Below, one piece after another: positions 62,646 to 64,000 of a stretch of DNA of 64,000 bases. Under the pieces are notes generated by a model. That model was not told the origin of the DNA. It saw only the letters and a program-made list of their open reading frames with translations, and made no database searches. This DNA comes from JBGTGG01 sp964398945. GTDB taxonomy: Bacteria; Bacteroidota; Bacteroidia; Cytophagales; Cyclobacteriaceae. Position numbers and translations under genes: made by a program. The stretch covers positions 32,738-96,737 of the forward strand of contig CAYNOT010000022.1 in assembly GCA_964398945.1 (NCBI GenBank). The letters run 5' to 3'. Within the stretch, counting starts at the first letter, position 1; each line of letters begins with the position of its first letter.

Positions 62646-64000
62646 ATGAAAAGGTTTTTTTTTATAATTTTTATCTTTTTCGAAGCAGTTGTATCCGCCC
62701 GGGCCCAGCCGGCAACAACAACCAATAAACATTTTTCAATAGGTAGTTACGGAAGGGCGGGTATTGCCCGGGGGGATGATATTCAATATCCCCGGTCCCT
62801 CAACTTAAATGGCATGGGTTCTATTGGCGGGCGAATGGAGGAAGCGGACTACTTTGAATTGGCAACGGCCCTGCACTTTGCACCAGCCCGTGCTTCCGAT
62901 ACAACACAGATAACAATCCAATCACGCATGGCTTTATATACAACGCAAGGCCAAATCATTGGTAACGTTACGAGCCAATCGTATGGTGGCATTACGGCTG
63001 CCCTGCCCGAACTTTTTGCAGAAGCCCGAAACATTATGGGAAGCCCGTGGAGTGTTTGGGTGGGTGCGCGGTTCTTTCGTGGGGATGACATCCACATTGC
63101 CGACCACTTTTACTTTGATGATCACAGTGCCCAGGGATTTGGCATACAACGGAAGAACACTCAATTTTCTATAATGTATCCAACCGCAGTCGATACTGCT
63201 TCTTCCCTTCCTCCCTACTTTTATCTGAACATCGTTAACGGTACACCTGTATTAGGACTACGCAACCGATCGGTCTACATTTTGGAACACACTGTTCCGC
63301 TCAAAGCGGGATACATAAAACTAATGGGGGAATACCAGCAATTGGCCAAGGGTACGTTAGCTGATACCACTACGGGTACAAATTATCCGGCTGACTATGG
63401 GTATGTTCTCGGTGCCAAGTACAAGCGAAACCTGGCAACGAACTTGCCCGGTTCCTATTACGATTTTAGTATTCGCTATGGCGCTGGTATTGCCAATGGT
63501 GGTGATGGGGGTGGAAGTAAAACATTCCTTACCTATGGCGGCCCAAACCTGGCAACCCAGAATTTCAGGAATGCCTGGTCGGTTGCCCTTACGGGAAATT
63601 TTTTATGGAATATAAATTCAGATTACTCCGTTCAGGCGTATGGTGTTTTTACAAAAAGCAAGGGTGCCAGCGATAGCCTTAACATGACTTCTGATTATCA
63701 GGGAAAATTGTTGTTCAACCGAAAGACCGATTTCGCCATAGGGGCACGGGCCACCTGGTATATTAAAGATTGGCTCCATCTATTGCACGAATTGAATTTT
63801 GCTTCCCGCAAAGACGGCACACAAGACCCAGCCCAGATGGTCAAATTCAGTATTGCCCCAACCATAGTACCCAATGGAAAACGTGATGTTTGGAGCCGCC
63901 CCCACTTTAGGCTTGTGTACAGCGTTGCGCACTATAACAAATTTGCTGCTGATAACCTTTACTCGCCTTACCTGGCGCAAACCGGAAGCAAACGATGGGG
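62646..64000 (+). CDS. LamB/maltoporin-family carbohydrate porin, partial
   Basis: At least 451 codons from ATG 62646 to the window edge; the 3' end is outside. A signal peptide (FFIIFIFFEAVVSARAQ) is followed by FSIGSYGRAGIARGDDIQYP, SIGGRMEEADYFELATALHF, LPELFAEARNIMGSPWSVWV and GARFFRGDDIHIADHFYFDD. The last two match the maltoporin signature (AEAK..L...SVWAGKRFY...DIH..D.YYWD). Maltoporins form trimeric 18-strand channels for sugars in the outer membrane. The gene starts 35 nt after the second YceI gene, so it is likely part of the same transcript. Confidence 0.85.
   Translation, partial: MKRFFFIIFIFFEAVVSARAQPATTTNKHFSIGSYGRAGIARGDDIQYPRSLNLNGMGSIGGRMEEADYFELATALHFAPARASDTTQITIQSRMALYTTQGQIIGNVTSQSYGGITAALPELFAEARNIMGSPWSVWVGARFFRGDDIHIADHFYFDDHSAQGFGIQRKNTQFSIMYPTAVDTASSLPPYFYLNIVNGTPVLGLRNRSVYILEHTVPLKAGYIKLMGEYQQLAKGTLADTTTGTNYPADYGYVLGAKYKRNLATNLPGSYYDFSIRYGAGIANGGDGGGSKTFLTYGGPNLATQNFRNAWSVALTGNFLWNINSDYSVQAYGVFTKSKGASDSLNMTSDYQGKLLFNRKTDFAIGARATWYIKDWLHLLHELNFASRKDGTQDPAQMVKFSIAPTIVPNGKRDVWSRPHFRLVYSVAHYNKFAADNLYSPYLAQTGSKRW

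Noticed and set aside
1..64000. CRISPR arrays, integrases, phage structural genes, rRNA operon
   Set aside because: No spaced direct repeats, no Cas-like, integrase, capsid or terminase proteins and no rRNA-like sequence were seen.

Overview
The window reads as chromosomal DNA of a Bacteroidota bacterium, most likely of the Cytophagales type. The evidence is the gene repertoire: LytS/LytTR two-component pair, TPR-transmembrane-LuxR regulator, CarboxypepD_reg-like, DUF3667, DUF4136 and DUF2490 proteins, WbqC, ClpC with ClpS, OprP-type porins and DUF6443-type RHS proteins. A TAnnTTTG-type -7 element is also visible. Genus-level assignment is not possible from this sequence alone.

Region 1-3.4 kb: the start of a GH28 pectinase-like lipoprotein, ridA, a short 3-hydroxyacyl-CoA dehydrogenase-like protein, then an intact-looking IS630-family element (TA ends, 24/29 inverted repeats) whose transposase needs a -1 frameshift at an A8 run. 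Region 3.35-12.8 kb: an accessory RHS polymorphic-toxin operon on the minus strand. It encodes a 1102-aa RHS shell protein without a toxin, a small frameshifted secreted protein, a 1644-aa FN3-DUF6443-RHS protein with an unfamiliar C-terminal tip, and a 143-aa lipoprotein that overlaps the toxin gene by 4 nt and is the obvious immunity candidate. A divergent XRE-type regulator is separated from the operon by an evenly spaced triple CGACAA half-site.

Region 12.8-31 kb is mostly ordinary chromosome: a LytTR regulator and LytS-like kinase, an aspartate-type aminotransferase, recR, clpS, a sodium:solute symporter, a Cys-less alkyltransferase-like protein, a large unrecognised 745-aa protein, tRNA-Ser(UGA), the tightly overlapping mltG-thioesterase-YihY operon, a YrdC/Sua5-like protein, a methyltransferase and WbqC. 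Region 31-43.6 kb: clpC, two TPR proteins, the overlapping DUF3667-rarA-vWA operon, and a DUF4136 lipoprotein with an outer-membrane barrel.

Region 43.6-57.2 kb is the most coherent metabolic system. A run of ten minus-strand genes starts with a small ABM-like protein and DcuB-type C4-dicarboxylate exchanger, followed by L-asparaginase and aspartate ammonia-lyase, both carrying export signal peptides, then two OprP-type porins, other envelope proteins and a cation:proton antiporter. This looks like deamination of asparagine to aspartate to fumarate in the periplasm, fed through dedicated porins and coupled to DcuB exchange. Just upstream lies a membrane-bound PAS-AAA+-Fis sigma-54 activator, with a candidate -24/-12 promoter and an 8-bp-arm palindrome about 115 bp upstream of it, and an FNR-like palindrome in front of the activator gene.

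Region 57.3-64 kb: a hypothetical protein, a SnoaL-like lipoprotein, a Gly/Ser/Asn-rich secreted protein, and a plus-strand cluster YceI - porin - YceI - LamB-like maltoporin that runs off the window.
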